Assembly: GCF_042643145.1 (NCBI RefSeq)
Contig: NZ_JBHRSA010000025.1
Location: 1-64,000 of the forward strand
From: Virgibacillus_O xinjiangensis
Lineage (GTDB): Bacteria; Bacillota; Bacilli; Bacillales; Amphibacillaceae
DNA length: 64,000 nucleotides
Direction of reading: 5' to 3'
Shown: piece after piece, positions 54,207-63,489 of the stretch
How the letters are laid out: every line of letters begins with the position of its first letter
Numbering within the stretch: position 1 is the stretch's first letter
Notes under the pieces: model-generated
What the model saw: the letters and a program-made list of their open reading frames with translations, nothing else
The model's database searches: none
Told to the model about the DNA's origin: nothing
Position numbers and translations under genes: made by a program

Positions 54207-54375
54207 ATCATCCACCTCCGCGATTAACTATTCATCCTGTATTATATCAATTATATCACAGGGTTCACGGAGCGGGACTGTGTTTTGCTGGGAGAGAGAG
54301 CAGGCATGTCGGAGAAGAAAAATTCATGGTGCATTTACGGAACGGTACACGAATGGCCGCGCAGTAGAAACATGC

Positions 54376-55242
54376 TTACCCGCCCTTCATATACCCCTCC
54401 ACCTCATCAAGTACTCTCTGTAGCTTTTCCGCTTGGTTAGCGTACATGGCCTTTGCCTGGTGGTTCTCTGTCTGGAGGGCATAGCTCTCCAAGTCTGCCT
54501 GTATCTTCTTCAAGGATGCCGCCAGCAAGGACCGTTCATTGACAGTCTGCTTTTTCTCCATATCTTTATAAAGGTCTACATACATTTGCCCTTTGGAATC
54601 AATTTGTGCGATAAATACGTCCTTCAGTTCCTGTGCTCCCTGTTTCTGGATTTCTCCCAGCAGCCAAGAGGTGGAGTACCCAAGCTTTAATAGACTTTTA
54701 TTCAGTACCCGGCCATCCATGATGACGATCGTCGGACCATGTTCACTTTCGACCGGAATTCCTAAAGTGCTAGGCGTAATCGGCTGTTTTTCTGTCTTTT
54801 TCATAATGCTTATTTCCCCATTGGTTTCAAGCATAGCCATTTCTATATCGGAAATCTTAAAAATCCCCTTCTCCCGAAGCTGCAGCATCAACTCATCGAT
54901 TGTCATTCTATTTTTCCTCATATTTTTATCCAGAACTTTCCCTTGTTCAATGACAACAGTCGGTTTGCCATCAGTCAATTGGGAAAATGTCCGATTCTTC
55001 ATCCCGAAATAGGCGAGGATGATGGGGAAGAGTCCCCAGATGACAAGGGCGCCTATTCCATTGGAAATTTTTACGTTCTGGTCGACGGACATGGTGGCTG
55101 CAATAGAACCGATGGTAATGCCGACGACATAATCGAAGAATGTCAGTTGGGCAATCTGTTTCTTGCCCATCAATCGTGCCATCAGCAACAATACAAGGAA
55201 GGACCAGATAGAGCGGATCAGAATCAGTATGATTTCAGGCAT
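54376..55242 (-). CDS. DUF421 membrane protein (YetF/YkjA-like)
   Basis: A 288-residue protein with three N-terminal membrane helices, a conserved DUF421 cytoplasmic domain (GKPTVVIEQGKVL near residue 95, MTIDELMLQLREKG near 115), and a coiled-coil tail. GGGGGG lies upstream of the ATG. It faces a lipoprotein gene of the DUF4363 family that often pairs with it. Role unknown. Confidence 0.87.
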   Translation of the reverse strand: MPEIILILIRSIWSFLVLLLMARLMGKKQIAQLTFFDYVVGITIGSIAATMSVDQNVKISNGIGALVIWGLFPIILAYFGMKNRTFSQLTDGKPTVVIEQGKVLDKNMRKNRMTIDELMLQLREKGIFKISDIEMAMLETNGEISIMKKTEKQPITPSTLGIPVESEHGPTIVIMDGRVLNKSLLKLGYSTSWLLGEIQKQGAQELKDVFIAQIDSKGQMYVDLYKDMEKKQTVNERSLLAASLKKIQADLESYALQTENHQAKAMYANQAEKLQRVLDEVEGYMKGG

Positions 55243-55326
55243 AGGAATTTCCCCCCAACATAATGGAAGCTTTTTATATTATTGGGCAATATAGGAATAA
55301 CCATGCAAATGAACGGAGGAGAGAGT

Positions 55327-55668
55327 ATGGCAGGGAAGCGGATACTGGCTATTGCCTGGATTCTGATCCTGCTTTCTGGATGCGCAGGAATCCTGGGCGG
55401 AGAGGTTTTCTTTGATCAAGTGGAGACCATGGAAAGCTCCCTGGATGACGGTGAATGGGAGGAATTACGAGGGCAGGCTGAAGAGCTCAAGAAGCTGTAT
55501 AAAAAACACCGCTGGAAAATCCAGCTGATCGGGGATGAAGGGGAATATGAAGGGTTATATGAAGCCATCAGCAAATTGATTGCTGCAGCAAAAGAAGAAG
55601 ATACAACGGAAACAAGGGTCGAGCTGGCCAATGTTCACCGATTGCTGGAGGATATATATTCATTGTAA
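55327..55668 (+). CDS. DUF4363 lipoprotein
   Basis: A 113-residue predicted lipoprotein with lipobox LSGC near residue 19 and a helical body as in DUF4363. ATG 55327 has GGAGGAGAG upstream. It diverges from the DUF421 gene 85 bases away; this pair is common in bacilli and suggests a joint role at the membrane. Confidence 0.75.
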   Translation: MAGKRILAIAWILILLSGCAGILGGEVFFDQVETMESSLDDGEWEELRGQAEELKKLYKKHRWKIQLIGDEGEYEGLYEAISKLIAAAKEEDTTETRVELANVHRLLEDIYSL

Positions 55669-55703
55669 GGGAGGGCCTAATGTAGTATACGCCAGGCCCT
55701 CCC
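55669..55703. terminator. weak terminator-like hairpin
   Basis: GGGAGGGCCT / AGGCCCTCCC strong stem without a T-run on either side, between convergent genes. Confidence 0.5.
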
Positions 55704-55712
55704 ATGTATATG

Positions 55713-56744
55713 CTATCTATATTCCTGTTCTGACAGGCTGTCCCAGAAAGAAATATCCTGATCTTCAATCGAACCGTTTGAAATGGCCTCGGCAGTTGCA
55801 TGCAGGGTGTTGACGGTTTGTTTGATCAAATAACCGTTGCTTTTCTGGCCAAGGACATAGCGGTCATTCGTATGATCCATCATTCCGCGCATTTCAAACA
55901 ACAAGGTAGAAATGCCATATTCAACGGCAATACCGTTACGGCTGATCGTCTCTGCTGAACCTCCGACATATTTGCCCAAGTGGCCCCAGCCCGTACGGTC
56001 GATTTCTTCAAATACCACAGCTCCCAGTTGTTTGGACTTCTCCACCACTTCCGGATCGGCATTCGGTGTGGTAGGGTACAGGATGGATCCGGATACCAGT
56101 TCACCATCCCGCTCTCTTTGAGCCCCCTGGTGGTGCAAGTCGATCATATAATCGATATCGTATTGTTGCATGACATTCTCATGGAGTGCTTTTGTTTCCG
56201 GCTGGATTTTATCCACATGGTCCCGGTTCAAGTCGACTCCTTCTGCATTATAGCGGGTCAGGTTATACTCACCGTCCCCTACATAGTCTTCCAAAGAGAA
56301 GTTTACATCCCCCACTGCACCGTCCACATTGAGACGGGGCACAATCAGGATATTGACGTTATCGAGAATGCCTTTCGTCTTTCCGGTGCCCAGGTGCTTG
56401 ATGAATTCCAGAGCACCCTCCGTCGTCAATGATTCATTCCCATGCTGCTGGGTGAGATAGAGGATGGTCGGATTATCTGGGTCAGAAATATACTTGACCA
56501 GATGGATGTCCCTATCTTTGACCGATTGGCCGATTACTTCCAGTTCCATCTGTTCCTGTTTGGCATCTTGAGTCTCCAGGAAGCTCACCAGTTCTTCATG
56601 GTCATGCAGAATCGAGGTGTTGATTGTTTCGTTGCCATTATAGTTGGGTCCTTCTCCAGCGGCACTTACACCCATGGAACCAGCGGTGATCCCACCGAAT
56701 ACCAATGTACCAGCGACTGTGTACGTAAGCAGTTTTCTCTTCAT
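55713..56744 (-). CDS. secreted M14 zinc carboxypeptidase, copy B
   Basis: A 343-residue M14 enzyme with a signal peptide (cleavage near VSAAG). Zinc ligands lie in HGNES near residue 100 and DLHHQG near 200; VDLNRDH supplies the conserved NR motif, and LLFEMRG the catalytic Glu. ATG 56744 is set by AGGGGAGGT upstream. A cre-like site lies 25 bases before the start. It is a different branch from copy A at 51.7 kb. Confidence 0.9.
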   Translation of the reverse strand: MKRKLLTYTVAGTLVFGGITAGSMGVSAAGEGPNYNGNETINTSILHDHEELVSFLETQDAKQEQMELEVIGQSVKDRDIHLVKYISDPDNPTILYLTQQHGNESLTTEGALEFIKHLGTGKTKGILDNVNILIVPRLNVDGAVGDVNFSLEDYVGDGEYNLTRYNAEGVDLNRDHVDKIQPETKALHENVMQQYDIDYMIDLHHQGAQRERDGELVSGSILYPTTPNADPEVVEKSKQLGAVVFEEIDRTGWGHLGKYVGGSAETISRNGIAVEYGISTLLFEMRGMMDHTNDRYVLGQKSNGYLIKQTVNTLHATAEAISNGSIEDQDISFWDSLSEQEYR

Positions 56745-56767
56745 CAATAATATACCTCCCCTATTTT

Positions 56768-56781
56768 TTAAAGCGCTTACT
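56768..56781 (-). promoter_or_regulatory. cre-like site of M14 gene B
   Basis: TTAAAGCGCTTACT (plus strand) matches the CcpA cre consensus at 12 of 14 positions. Position near the start codon suggests repression. Confidence 0.55.
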
Positions 56782-56914
56782 ACAATCATTCGGTGGCCGA
56801 AATACTTATCCCTTCATAATTCTGGAAAATGAGGTAATATACTCACCCATGTCTTATTTAGAAGGAGGATGGATGCAGGAAGGAAGTAGGGGGGGGGATG
56901 ATTGTAAAAAGCCA

Positions 56915-56946
56915 ATAAAAAAGGCGAGGGTTGACCCTCACCATTT
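56915..56946 (-). terminator. rho-independent terminator (minus strand)
   Basis: On the minus strand GGTGAGGGT / ACCCTCGCC is followed by TTTTTTATTGG. The stem includes the stop codon of the YitT gene. Confidence 0.85.
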
Positions 56947-57798
56947 CAATGCTTTGCCTGGATGTGTGCCCTTATACCCTTTTCCAAATATCTCCTGGAC
57001 CTTATGGAGAGTCACATAGGAATTTTCATCGATGCTTTCAATCAGCTTCTTGAGCTGGACAATCTCCCGCTTGTTTATGACCACATATAACACATCCTTT
57101 TCCGCCCCGGTATATCCTCCATGGGCCTCAAGCACGGTTACACCACGGGAGAGCTTGTCGGTGATGCTTTTTCGTATATCGTCATGCTTCTCGGACATGA
57201 TCATGACCGCGCTCCGTTCCTCGGCACCTTCCAATAGGGCATCAATCACCTTGGCGCCGACATAGACAGATATCAACGTGTACATGGCACGTTCCCGACC
57301 GATAATGAACGCCGACATGGCAATGACGGCAATATCGATGAACAGCATGGCATTGCCGACCGTCCAGCCAAAGAACCGATTGAACAGACGTGCAAGGATC
57401 GTCGTACCACCGGAAGTCCCGCCGGCACGGAAGATGAGACCGAGGCCGATTCCTACCGCCAGACCCGCGAACAGGGCGGCAAGAAGCTTATCTTCCAGCA
57501 GTTCACCCCATCCTACGGTGATATGCAGAAATACGGAGGAGAGGACGATGGACAAAATCGTATAGATGGTGGTCCGTTTGGTGAAAAAACGATACCCGAA
57601 TAATAAAAGAGTAGCATTCAAGACGAAGTTGACCACGCCGGGCGACCAACCGAACAAATAGTAGGTGACAATGGTGATACCAATAATCCCGCCTTCAGAA
57701 AGCTGATTGGGGATGACGAAGTAATTGACTCCACAGGCAAAAATGAATGAACCGATAATAATAAGGATGATATCTCTTACATGATGATACACAGTCAT
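56938..57798 (-). CDS. YitT-family membrane protein (DUF161-DUF2179)
   Basis: A 286-residue protein with about six membrane segments, followed by a C-terminal DUF2179 domain of about 75 residues (EAHGGYTGAEKDVLYVVI near 225). NQLSEGGIIG near 32 and AGGTSGGTTILARL near 127 are family signatures. A GGGGGAATG site sits at the start. Common in spore formers; substrate unknown. Confidence 0.9.
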   Translation of the reverse strand: MTVYHHVRDIILIIIGSFIFACGVNYFVIPNQLSEGGIIGITIVTYYLFGWSPGVVNFVLNATLLLFGYRFFTKRTTIYTILSIVLSSVFLHITVGWGELLEDKLLAALFAGLAVGIGLGLIFRAGGTSGGTTILARLFNRFFGWTVGNAMLFIDIAVIAMSAFIIGRERAMYTLISVYVGAKVIDALLEGAEERSAVMIMSEKHDDIRKSITDKLSRGVTVLEAHGGYTGAEKDVLYVVINKREIVQLKKLIESIDENSYVTLHKVQEIFGKGYKGTHPGKALKW

Positions 57799-57944
57799 TC
57801 CCCCATTCTATTTGTGAATTCCATACAACAGTCTATCTCACTTCAGGCAAAATGGGAACCATACAAGTGGAGGGAAGACGGATATAGCAGGGGAGCAGCG
57901 GGTATATGTACATAAGAAAAAATAAGGATAGGAGGAATGCAGGT

Positions 57945-58445
57945 ATGGCAGAGGTGAAGACGGTACAGTTTGAAAGTGATGGTAGGATCCCGAATAACCC
58001 GGTGCTTCCCGTACTAATTTGCCCGAATGCCTTCAAGGACCATCCTGACCAGCTGGAGGATGCCTTCCATCGACATGGGTGGACAGGCAGCTGGATAGGC
58101 GATGTATTCGATTATCATCACTATCACACTAATACCCATGAAGTTGTCGGTGTGGTGTCAGGCCATGCAGACATACAGCTTGGCGGTGAGCAGGGAGAAA
58201 CCTACCGTGTAAAGGAGGGAGATGTGGTTGTTCTGCCAGCAGGCACCGGACATAAAAAACTCGGAGGAAGTGGTGACTTTCAAGTATGCGGCGCCTATCC
58301 GGAAGGCCGCAGTCCGAACCTGAAAACAGGAGACCCCGCCGAGCATGACAAAGATTTGGAGGAAATCCGTTCGATCAAACAGCCAGTTCCTCTGCGTGAC
58401 CCGGTATATGGGAATACAGGCCCCTTAGTGGAGGAGTGGAAATAG
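57945..58445 (+). CDS. YjlB-like cupin protein
   Basis: A 166-residue single-domain cupin. The metal-binding His pair is in HYHTNTHEV with a second motif GHKKLGG; the opening IPNNPVLPVLICPNAF is the YjlB family feature. ATG 57945 has AGGAGG upstream. The ligand is unknown; the family has been linked to sugar or uronate metabolism only loosely. Confidence 0.83.
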   Translation: MAEVKTVQFESDGRIPNNPVLPVLICPNAFKDHPDQLEDAFHRHGWTGSWIGDVFDYHHYHTNTHEVVGVVSGHADIQLGGEQGETYRVKEGDVVVLPAGTGHKKLGGSGDFQVCGAYPEGRSPNLKTGDPAEHDKDLEEIRSIKQPVPLRDPVYGNTGPLVEEWK

Positions 58446-58464
58446 ACCAAATTGTTGGAAAAAA

Positions 58465-58497
58465 CTCGTCAGGATATATGTCCTGGCGGTTTTTTGG
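58465..58497 (+). terminator. rho-independent terminator
   Basis: CGTCAGGA / TCCTGGCG hairpin followed by a run of six T, after the YjlB-like gene. Confidence 0.85.
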
Positions 58498-58657
58498 AGA
58501 GAAAGCAATGACGGGTTACCAACGAGGGTATGTAAGTCCCTATGCCAATTTCTACCACAAGAAGAGGGGCTTACCAGCTCAGAAACGGCTTGCTTCCAGG
58601 CATGATTGCAAATGTCTGGCGATTCACCCTTTTATTAAATGATTGAAATAGAGAAAC

Positions 58658-58694
58658 TGTATACAATTATCTAAAAAAAACGTAGACAATTGTC
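58658..58694 (+). promoter_or_regulatory. candidate operators upstream of transporter-amidohydrolase genes
   Basis: ACAATTATC and ACAATTGTC form a direct repeat (58663-58671 and 58686-58694). TGTATACA (58658-58665) and GACAATTGTC (58685-58694) are palindromes of 8 and 10 bp with centres 28 bases apart. They sit 70-105 bases before the gene, a plausible binding region for a GntR-like regulator. The rest of the 58446-58763 gap holds nothing else. Confidence 0.45.
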
Positions 58695-58763
58695 GAATGC
58701 GGTGATATATTGAATATTATTCTTTCAAAATGACTGAGTCTTTAGAACTAGGGGGTAGGAACA

Positions 58764-59936
58764 ATGATAAGTAATCCGCTTGTGGCAACAACATTGATCT
58801 TTGCTTTGATTGCCCTTGGTGAGTATATTTCCATCATCACGCGTGCACGGGTACCGATGCTTCTGACAGCGATGGTGGGATATCTGATTTGTGTATGGAC
58901 GGGAATTTTCCCTACAGATATATTGGAAGTTTCGACATTCGCGGCGGTGGGAGCGCTGTTGATCGGCCCGGCTATTCTGCATATGGGGACGATGATTCCA
59001 CTGTCTCTCTTGAAAAGCCAATTCAAGGCAGTACTGATTGCGCTAGGCGGGATTGTAATCGGTGGTGGAATTGTACTGATTGTAGTTTCCTTGGTTTTTG
59101 ATTATCCAACAGCAGTAGCCGGTGTAGGACCGCTGAGTGGCGGAGTTGTCGCCTTGCTTGTCACATCTGAACGTTTGACCGAAATCGGATTATCCAGTCT
59201 GGTAGTCATTCCTGCATTGGTTGTCGCCTTTCAAGGATTGCTGGGAATGCCGATGGCGCTGAACTTTATGCGGCGTTATGCTCATAAACTTCAGAAAGAT
59301 ATGGACAACGGCAGCTTTGTTTCAATCACCGACAACGCTACGGAAGAAGTGGCTGCAACCAGCGAGCCCGAACCGGCTGGCCCGATCCGTTCCAGTGCGA
59401 CGATGAAACTCTTCTTCGTGTTCGTTGGTGCTTCGGTCGGTATCATGCTTGGTGAAGTGACACCGATTCATTACACGCTTTGGTGTCTGGCAATTGGTAT
59501 TGCCGGCTTGCAACTGGGCGTATTCGAAGCAAGGACACTGGAAAAGGCGAATTCTTTCACCCTCACAATGGTTGGTATCATTTTCGTCGTAATCGGAACC
59601 ATGGCAGATGTTACGCCGATGGATGTATGGAATAATCTGCCGAGCATTCTGGTGATTCTGCTGCTCGGTACATTCGGCATTGCGCTTGGCGGGTTCGTCA
59701 TGTCCAAGCTGGTCAAATGGCATCCATACAAAGGAATGCCGGTTGCACTGACAGCCCTGTTCGGCTTCCCGGGAGATTACATCCTTTGCGAGGAAGTGAG
59801 CAGAAGTGTCGCCAGAGATAAGAAAGAAGAGAAAATCATCTTTGATGAGCTGATGACTCCGATGTTGATCGGCGGGTTTACCACGGTGACCATCGCCTCG
59901 GTAGTGGTAGCCGGAATTCTGGTACAAACATTATAG
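58764..59936 (+). CDS. multi-spanning transporter-like protein, family not recognised
   Basis: A 390-residue protein with about ten membrane segments in two halves joined by a hydrophilic linker (about 180-212). Glycine-rich motifs GVGPLSGGVVALLVTSE near residue 120 and FGFPGDYILCEEV near 335 look like substrate or ion sites of a secondary transporter. The amidohydrolase gene starts 12 bases after it, so the two form an operon and the substrate is probably that of the enzyme. Confidence 0.6.
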   Translation: MISNPLVATTLIFALIALGEYISIITRARVPMLLTAMVGYLICVWTGIFPTDILEVSTFAAVGALLIGPAILHMGTMIPLSLLKSQFKAVLIALGGIVIGGGIVLIVVSLVFDYPTAVAGVGPLSGGVVALLVTSERLTEIGLSSLVVIPALVVAFQGLLGMPMALNFMRRYAHKLQKDMDNGSFVSITDNATEEVAATSEPEPAGPIRSSATMKLFFVFVGASVGIMLGEVTPIHYTLWCLAIGIAGLQLGVFEARTLEKANSFTLTMVGIIFVVIGTMADVTPMDVWNNLPSILVILLLGTFGIALGGFVMSKLVKWHPYKGMPVALTALFGFPGDYILCEEVSRSVARDKKEEKIIFDELMTPMLIGGFTTVTIASVVVAGILVQTL

Positions 59937-59948
59937 GAGGTAGATAGC

Positions 59949-61193
59949 ATGAGTAAAAAAATAATCAAAAACGGACAGTTGATAGATGGAAACGGCGGTG
60001 AACCAAAGCAAGGCCAGGTTGTCGTGACAGATGGTGAAAAAATTTTCTATGTCGGAGCGGAAAGCGGGTATGCCGCGAACGGCGACGAAGCAGTCATCGA
60101 TGCACAGGGAGGAACCATCATGCCTGGACTTATTGATTCCCATGTGCATATGATGATGGAATTTTCCCCGATTGCCAAGCGCCTGGAAACTCCATTTTCC
60201 TTCATGTATTACCAAGCAGCTAAATATCTGGAAACAACGTTGAAGGCGGGAATCACTTCAGTACGTGATGCACTGGGAACAGATCTGGGTGTAAAAAAAG
60301 CGGTAGATGAGGGGTTGATTTCCGGTCCTAGACTGCAATTGAGCATTAATGCCTTGACCATCACCGGCGGCCATGGTGACGGCTATACCGTCTCCGGAAA
60401 TTCCATTGATCTGCTTCCAAACGATTATCCAGGCATGCCTAATGGACGTTGTGACGGTGTGGCGGAAGTCCGCAAAAAGACAAGGGAAATGCTGCGTGCC
60501 GGTGCCGAGGTCATCAAAGTCCACGCAACCGGTGGAGTCCTCAGCGCGACCGACCATCCAGAGTTCACCCAATTCTCCGAGGAAGAACTGCGGACAATTG
60601 TCGAGGAAGGGCGCTTCCGCAAAGGCGTGAAGGTCATGGCCCATGCACAGGGAGCAGAAGGCATCAAGAATGCCGTCCGTGCGGGCATCCATTCCATCGA
60701 ACATGGAATCTTCATTGATGACGAGGCAATTGAACTCATGCTTGAGAATGGCACCTATCTTGTACCGACACTGCTTGCACCTGTAGCGGTTCTGGAAACG
60801 GCAGAAGAAACCGGAATGCCGGAAGCCTCGGTCCAGCAGTCCAGGGAAGTCATCGAACAGCATAAGGAAAGCTTTGCAAAGGCTTATAAAGCAGGTGTCA
60901 AAATTGCCATGGGAACCGATGCAGGTGTCATGAAGCATGGCACCAACCTGCGGGAGCTCGGCCTGATGGCAGAAGGCGGTATGACCCCATTGGAAACTAT
61001 TACGGCTTCCACCAAGACAGCAGCAGAGTGCCTTGGTTGGGAAGATCAGGTCGGGACACTTGAAGAAGGAAAACTGGCTGACATTATCATTGCGAAGGGC
61101 AACCCATTGGATGATATTCATTCCCTTTCCGACAACGATAGCATCCAGGTAGTTGTCAAAAATGGAAAGATTGAAAAGAACACACTGGCATAA
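59949..61193 (+). CDS. metal-dependent amidohydrolase
   Basis: A 414-residue TIM-barrel hydrolase of the imidazolonepropionase / Xaa-Pro dipeptidase-like group. Metal ligands: DSHVHM near residue 64, a Lys in VIKVHATGG near 180 that may be carbamylated, MAHAQG near 220, SIEHG near 240, and GTDAG near 315. It likely opens a cyclic amide or splits a dipeptide such as N-acyl or Pro peptides. AGGAGG lies just upstream. In one operon with the transporter-like gene. Confidence 0.85.
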   Translation: MSKKIIKNGQLIDGNGGEPKQGQVVVTDGEKIFYVGAESGYAANGDEAVIDAQGGTIMPGLIDSHVHMMMEFSPIAKRLETPFSFMYYQAAKYLETTLKAGITSVRDALGTDLGVKKAVDEGLISGPRLQLSINALTITGGHGDGYTVSGNSIDLLPNDYPGMPNGRCDGVAEVRKKTREMLRAGAEVIKVHATGGVLSATDHPEFTQFSEEELRTIVEEGRFRKGVKVMAHAQGAEGIKNAVRAGIHSIEHGIFIDDEAIELMLENGTYLVPTLLAPVAVLETAEETGMPEASVQQSREVIEQHKESFAKAYKAGVKIAMGTDAGVMKHGTNLRELGLMAEGGMTPLETITASTKTAAECLGWEDQVGTLEEGKLADIIIAKGNPLDDIHSLSDNDSIQVVVKNGKIEKNTLA

Positions 61194-61234
61194 TTGCCCA
61201 GCTTCAACGTGATCCATTTCCATCATAGAATCGG

Positions 61235-61268
61235 AAAAAGCTTAGAATTCATTCTAAGCTTTTTTCAT
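61235..61268 (+). terminator. rho-independent terminator
   Basis: AAAAGCTTAGAAT / ATTCTAAGCTTTT stem with T-run, after the amidohydrolase gene. Confidence 0.9.
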
Positions 61269-61451
61269 TGCTGTTGCTTGCCAAGCAGGATAATCATGAA
61301 GGTAAAAATCTTCTTGGATTACCGGCCGGCTGTAGAACGTAGAGGGGAGTATGTCAAAGGGGAGAGGCAGCATTCCATATCCTGCGGCAGTTTGACACAT
61401 TTTGGAAACCTCTCTATCATTAATATAATAGTAGAAAGAGGGGTTCATTCG

Positions 61452-62819
61452 ATGAAGGAGCGGATCAGGGAAAAACTATATATCTTTTATTTTACTGTTT
61501 TAGGCTTACATATGATCAATGTGTTTCTGGACATCCACTGGCTGCAGTATATGGTAGGAATTCTGGCCATCCCGATGCTTGGAATTTCTTTTATTTGGGC
61601 AAGCAAACTTTTCCGGATTCTCGGTGGGACATTCATCATTACCGGTCTGGTCATGTACACGATGGCCGGACTGCCGCCTGCCGAGCTGCCACTGTATCTG
61701 ACCTCCAACCTGCAGATGCTGGCTTTTCTCTCCGTATTGCCGTGGATCAACAGTGTTGTCAAAGCCGGGGGCTATGATCAGCAGATTAAAGGTCTGATGG
61801 AGGGGAATGTCAGTAACCTCGGGAGTCTTTATATGCGCAGTCAGCTGACTACCTACATACTGATGACTTTTCTCAACCTGTCGGCCATCAATCTGACTCA
61901 GCAGCTGCTGATGGAGAATTTGAAGAAAATGGATAGGGTAGTACGCAATGCGATTATCAATAAAACCACGATCCGAGCGTTTGCCCTGGCACTCATTTGG
62001 AGTCCTATGGAAATTATCGTCGCCCTTGCGATTGAGGGAACGGGTGTCAGCTATCTCACGTATCTGCCGTGGCTATTGCTGATCTCCTTTCTCGCGCTTG
62101 GGGTGGATATGTTATTCGGCTGGAAAAACTTCCGCACGACACCTTACATAGAAAGTGATTCGGGAGGATCTGAACTTCAAATAGGGAAAGTTATCAAGGA
62201 AATAATGAAGCTGATGTTTGCCTTGGTGTTGTTCCTGGCGGTGATTTTGCTGGTGAATCACTATTTCGGCTTGAATTTCATTCTGACCGTCACCCTGGTC
62301 ATACCGGTTTTCTCGGCGGTTTGGGCCTTGTTGATCAAGAAATGGAAAAAATACCGGCAAACCGGTTGGCCGGCCTGGAAGCAGCAGACCAACCACATGC
62401 AGAACTTTATTATTCTGTTTATATCACTCTCTCTGTTCTCCGGGGCATTAAATCAGACGGATATTGTCGGTGTTATACAAGGGCCGTTCCTGGCGATGGA
62501 AGAATACCCTGCAGTTGTGCTGTTCCTGATTTTGATCACGTATTTCATATTGGCGATGATCGGGATTCATCCGGTAGGTACGATCGCCATCTTGCTTGAA
62601 GTACTGAATCCGCTGTTCAATGTGTTTAACCCCGTCGCTATCGGACTCGTACTCATCGTTGCTGCTATGGCAACGGCCGCTGCAGGCACCTATGGGATAA
62701 CGGTGACAATGACATCCATCAACACACAACAGAATCCATACAAGATCACGCTAGCTAATCTGGCCTTCACCTTCGTGTACGGTGCTATCGGAATTGGTGT
62801 AGCACTATTTCTTATCTAA
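61452..62819 (+). CDS. permease-like membrane protein, family not recognised
   Basis: A 455-residue hydrophobic protein with about 12 membrane segments in two similar halves. Each half has a Gly/Pro-poor helix hairpin and an Ala/Gly-rich segment (AMATAAAGTYGITVTMTS near 400), reminiscent of ion-transporter superfamily permeases. ATG 61452 is preferred, with AGAGGGG upstream; the open frame from 61194 reads through the terminator. Function unknown; it follows the amidohydrolase operon as a separate unit. Confidence 0.6.
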   Translation: MKERIREKLYIFYFTVLGLHMINVFLDIHWLQYMVGILAIPMLGISFIWASKLFRILGGTFIITGLVMYTMAGLPPAELPLYLTSNLQMLAFLSVLPWINSVVKAGGYDQQIKGLMEGNVSNLGSLYMRSQLTTYILMTFLNLSAINLTQQLLMENLKKMDRVVRNAIINKTTIRAFALALIWSPMEIIVALAIEGTGVSYLTYLPWLLLISFLALGVDMLFGWKNFRTTPYIESDSGGSELQIGKVIKEIMKLMFALVLFLAVILLVNHYFGLNFILTVTLVIPVFSAVWALLIKKWKKYRQTGWPAWKQQTNHMQNFIILFISLSLFSGALNQTDIVGVIQGPFLAMEEYPAVVLFLILITYFILAMIGIHPVGTIAILLEVLNPLFNVFNPVAIGLVLIVAAMATAAAGTYGITVTMTSINTQQNPYKITLANLAFTFVYGAIGIGVALFLI

Positions 62820-62826
62820 ACGTAAG

Positions 62827-62853
62827 AGCCCCGTCTGTACAGGCGGGGTTTTC
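62827..62853 (+). terminator. rho-independent terminator
   Basis: CCCCG / CGGGG with inner CTG/CAG pairing, followed by TTTTCC, after the permease-like gene. Confidence 0.75.
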
Positions 62854-62966
62854 CTTTAACTAGGAGGATTGAACTTTCTTGGGGGTAGGGGTTATCGATG
62901 AGCAATCCATCATGTTAAAATATTGTGTATATTCAGATGAGCAGCATGGTAGCGGAGGTGGGTCAG

Positions 62967-63236
62967 GTGAAACGGGAAAAAACCAACAGATTGTATACGG
63001 TGGGAGCATGTTTGGGTATCACAGGAATTCTACTGATTGTGTTCAGTATCGACTTGGGAACTGCATTTGCAGAAAGTTGGCTGATTGCACAGGGCGGCTC
63101 GGTGGAGACATCCGCATTTGACCGGAGAGAGCAGAGCTATACCACCAACTTTCTAGTCATGGGCAGCATTTTGTTCGGACTGGGATTAGCTACTATTATA
63201 CTCGGGTTGTATAAAATGCTTGATCATGAGGAATGA
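62967..63236 (+). CDS. small two-span membrane protein
   Basis: An 89-residue protein with two membrane segments (about 12-33 and 62-82). GTG 62967 is set by GGAGGTGG upstream; an open frame from ATG 62925 is longer without support. Family not recognised. Confidence 0.65.
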   Translation: MKREKTNRLYTVGACLGITGILLIVFSIDLGTAFAESWLIAQGGSVETSAFDRREQSYTTNFLVMGSILFGLGLATIILGLYKMLDHEE

Positions 63237-63256
63237 AAACAATCATAAGGGTGGAA

Positions 63257-63288
63257 GTGTCTCTCCTTGAAAAAGGGGAGGCTTTTTT
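63257..63288 (+). terminator. rho-independent terminator
   Basis: GTCTCTCCTT / AAGGGGAGGC stem with G-T pairs, followed by seven T. Confidence 0.8.
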
Positions 63289-63489
63289 TGTTTGCATGCA
63301 TAGCTTTCCATATTTTCAACTACAGGAATGATTTCCCCCTCACCGGGTCCTCACGCATTATTACATATTTTGCTTGAGGTGAGCCACAGGTACTATTTCC
63401 CTGCTATAGAACATAGGATGATAACAATCTATTCCTTTACATTTTTTGGTATGGACATGCACCAATCAGAAAAAAGGGGGTTTTAGTAA

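Noticed and set aside
58436..58642. Plus-strand frame after the YjlB-like gene
   Set aside because: It covers a terminator and has no ribosome binding site or recognisable composition.
61194..61451. N-terminal extension of the permease-like protein
   Set aside because: It passes through the terminator hairpin of the preceding gene and lacks a ribosome binding site.
63340..63395. Possible riboswitch or hairpin before the NhaC-like gene
   Set aside because: CTCACC and GGTGAG can pair but no known fold or conserved core could be recognised.
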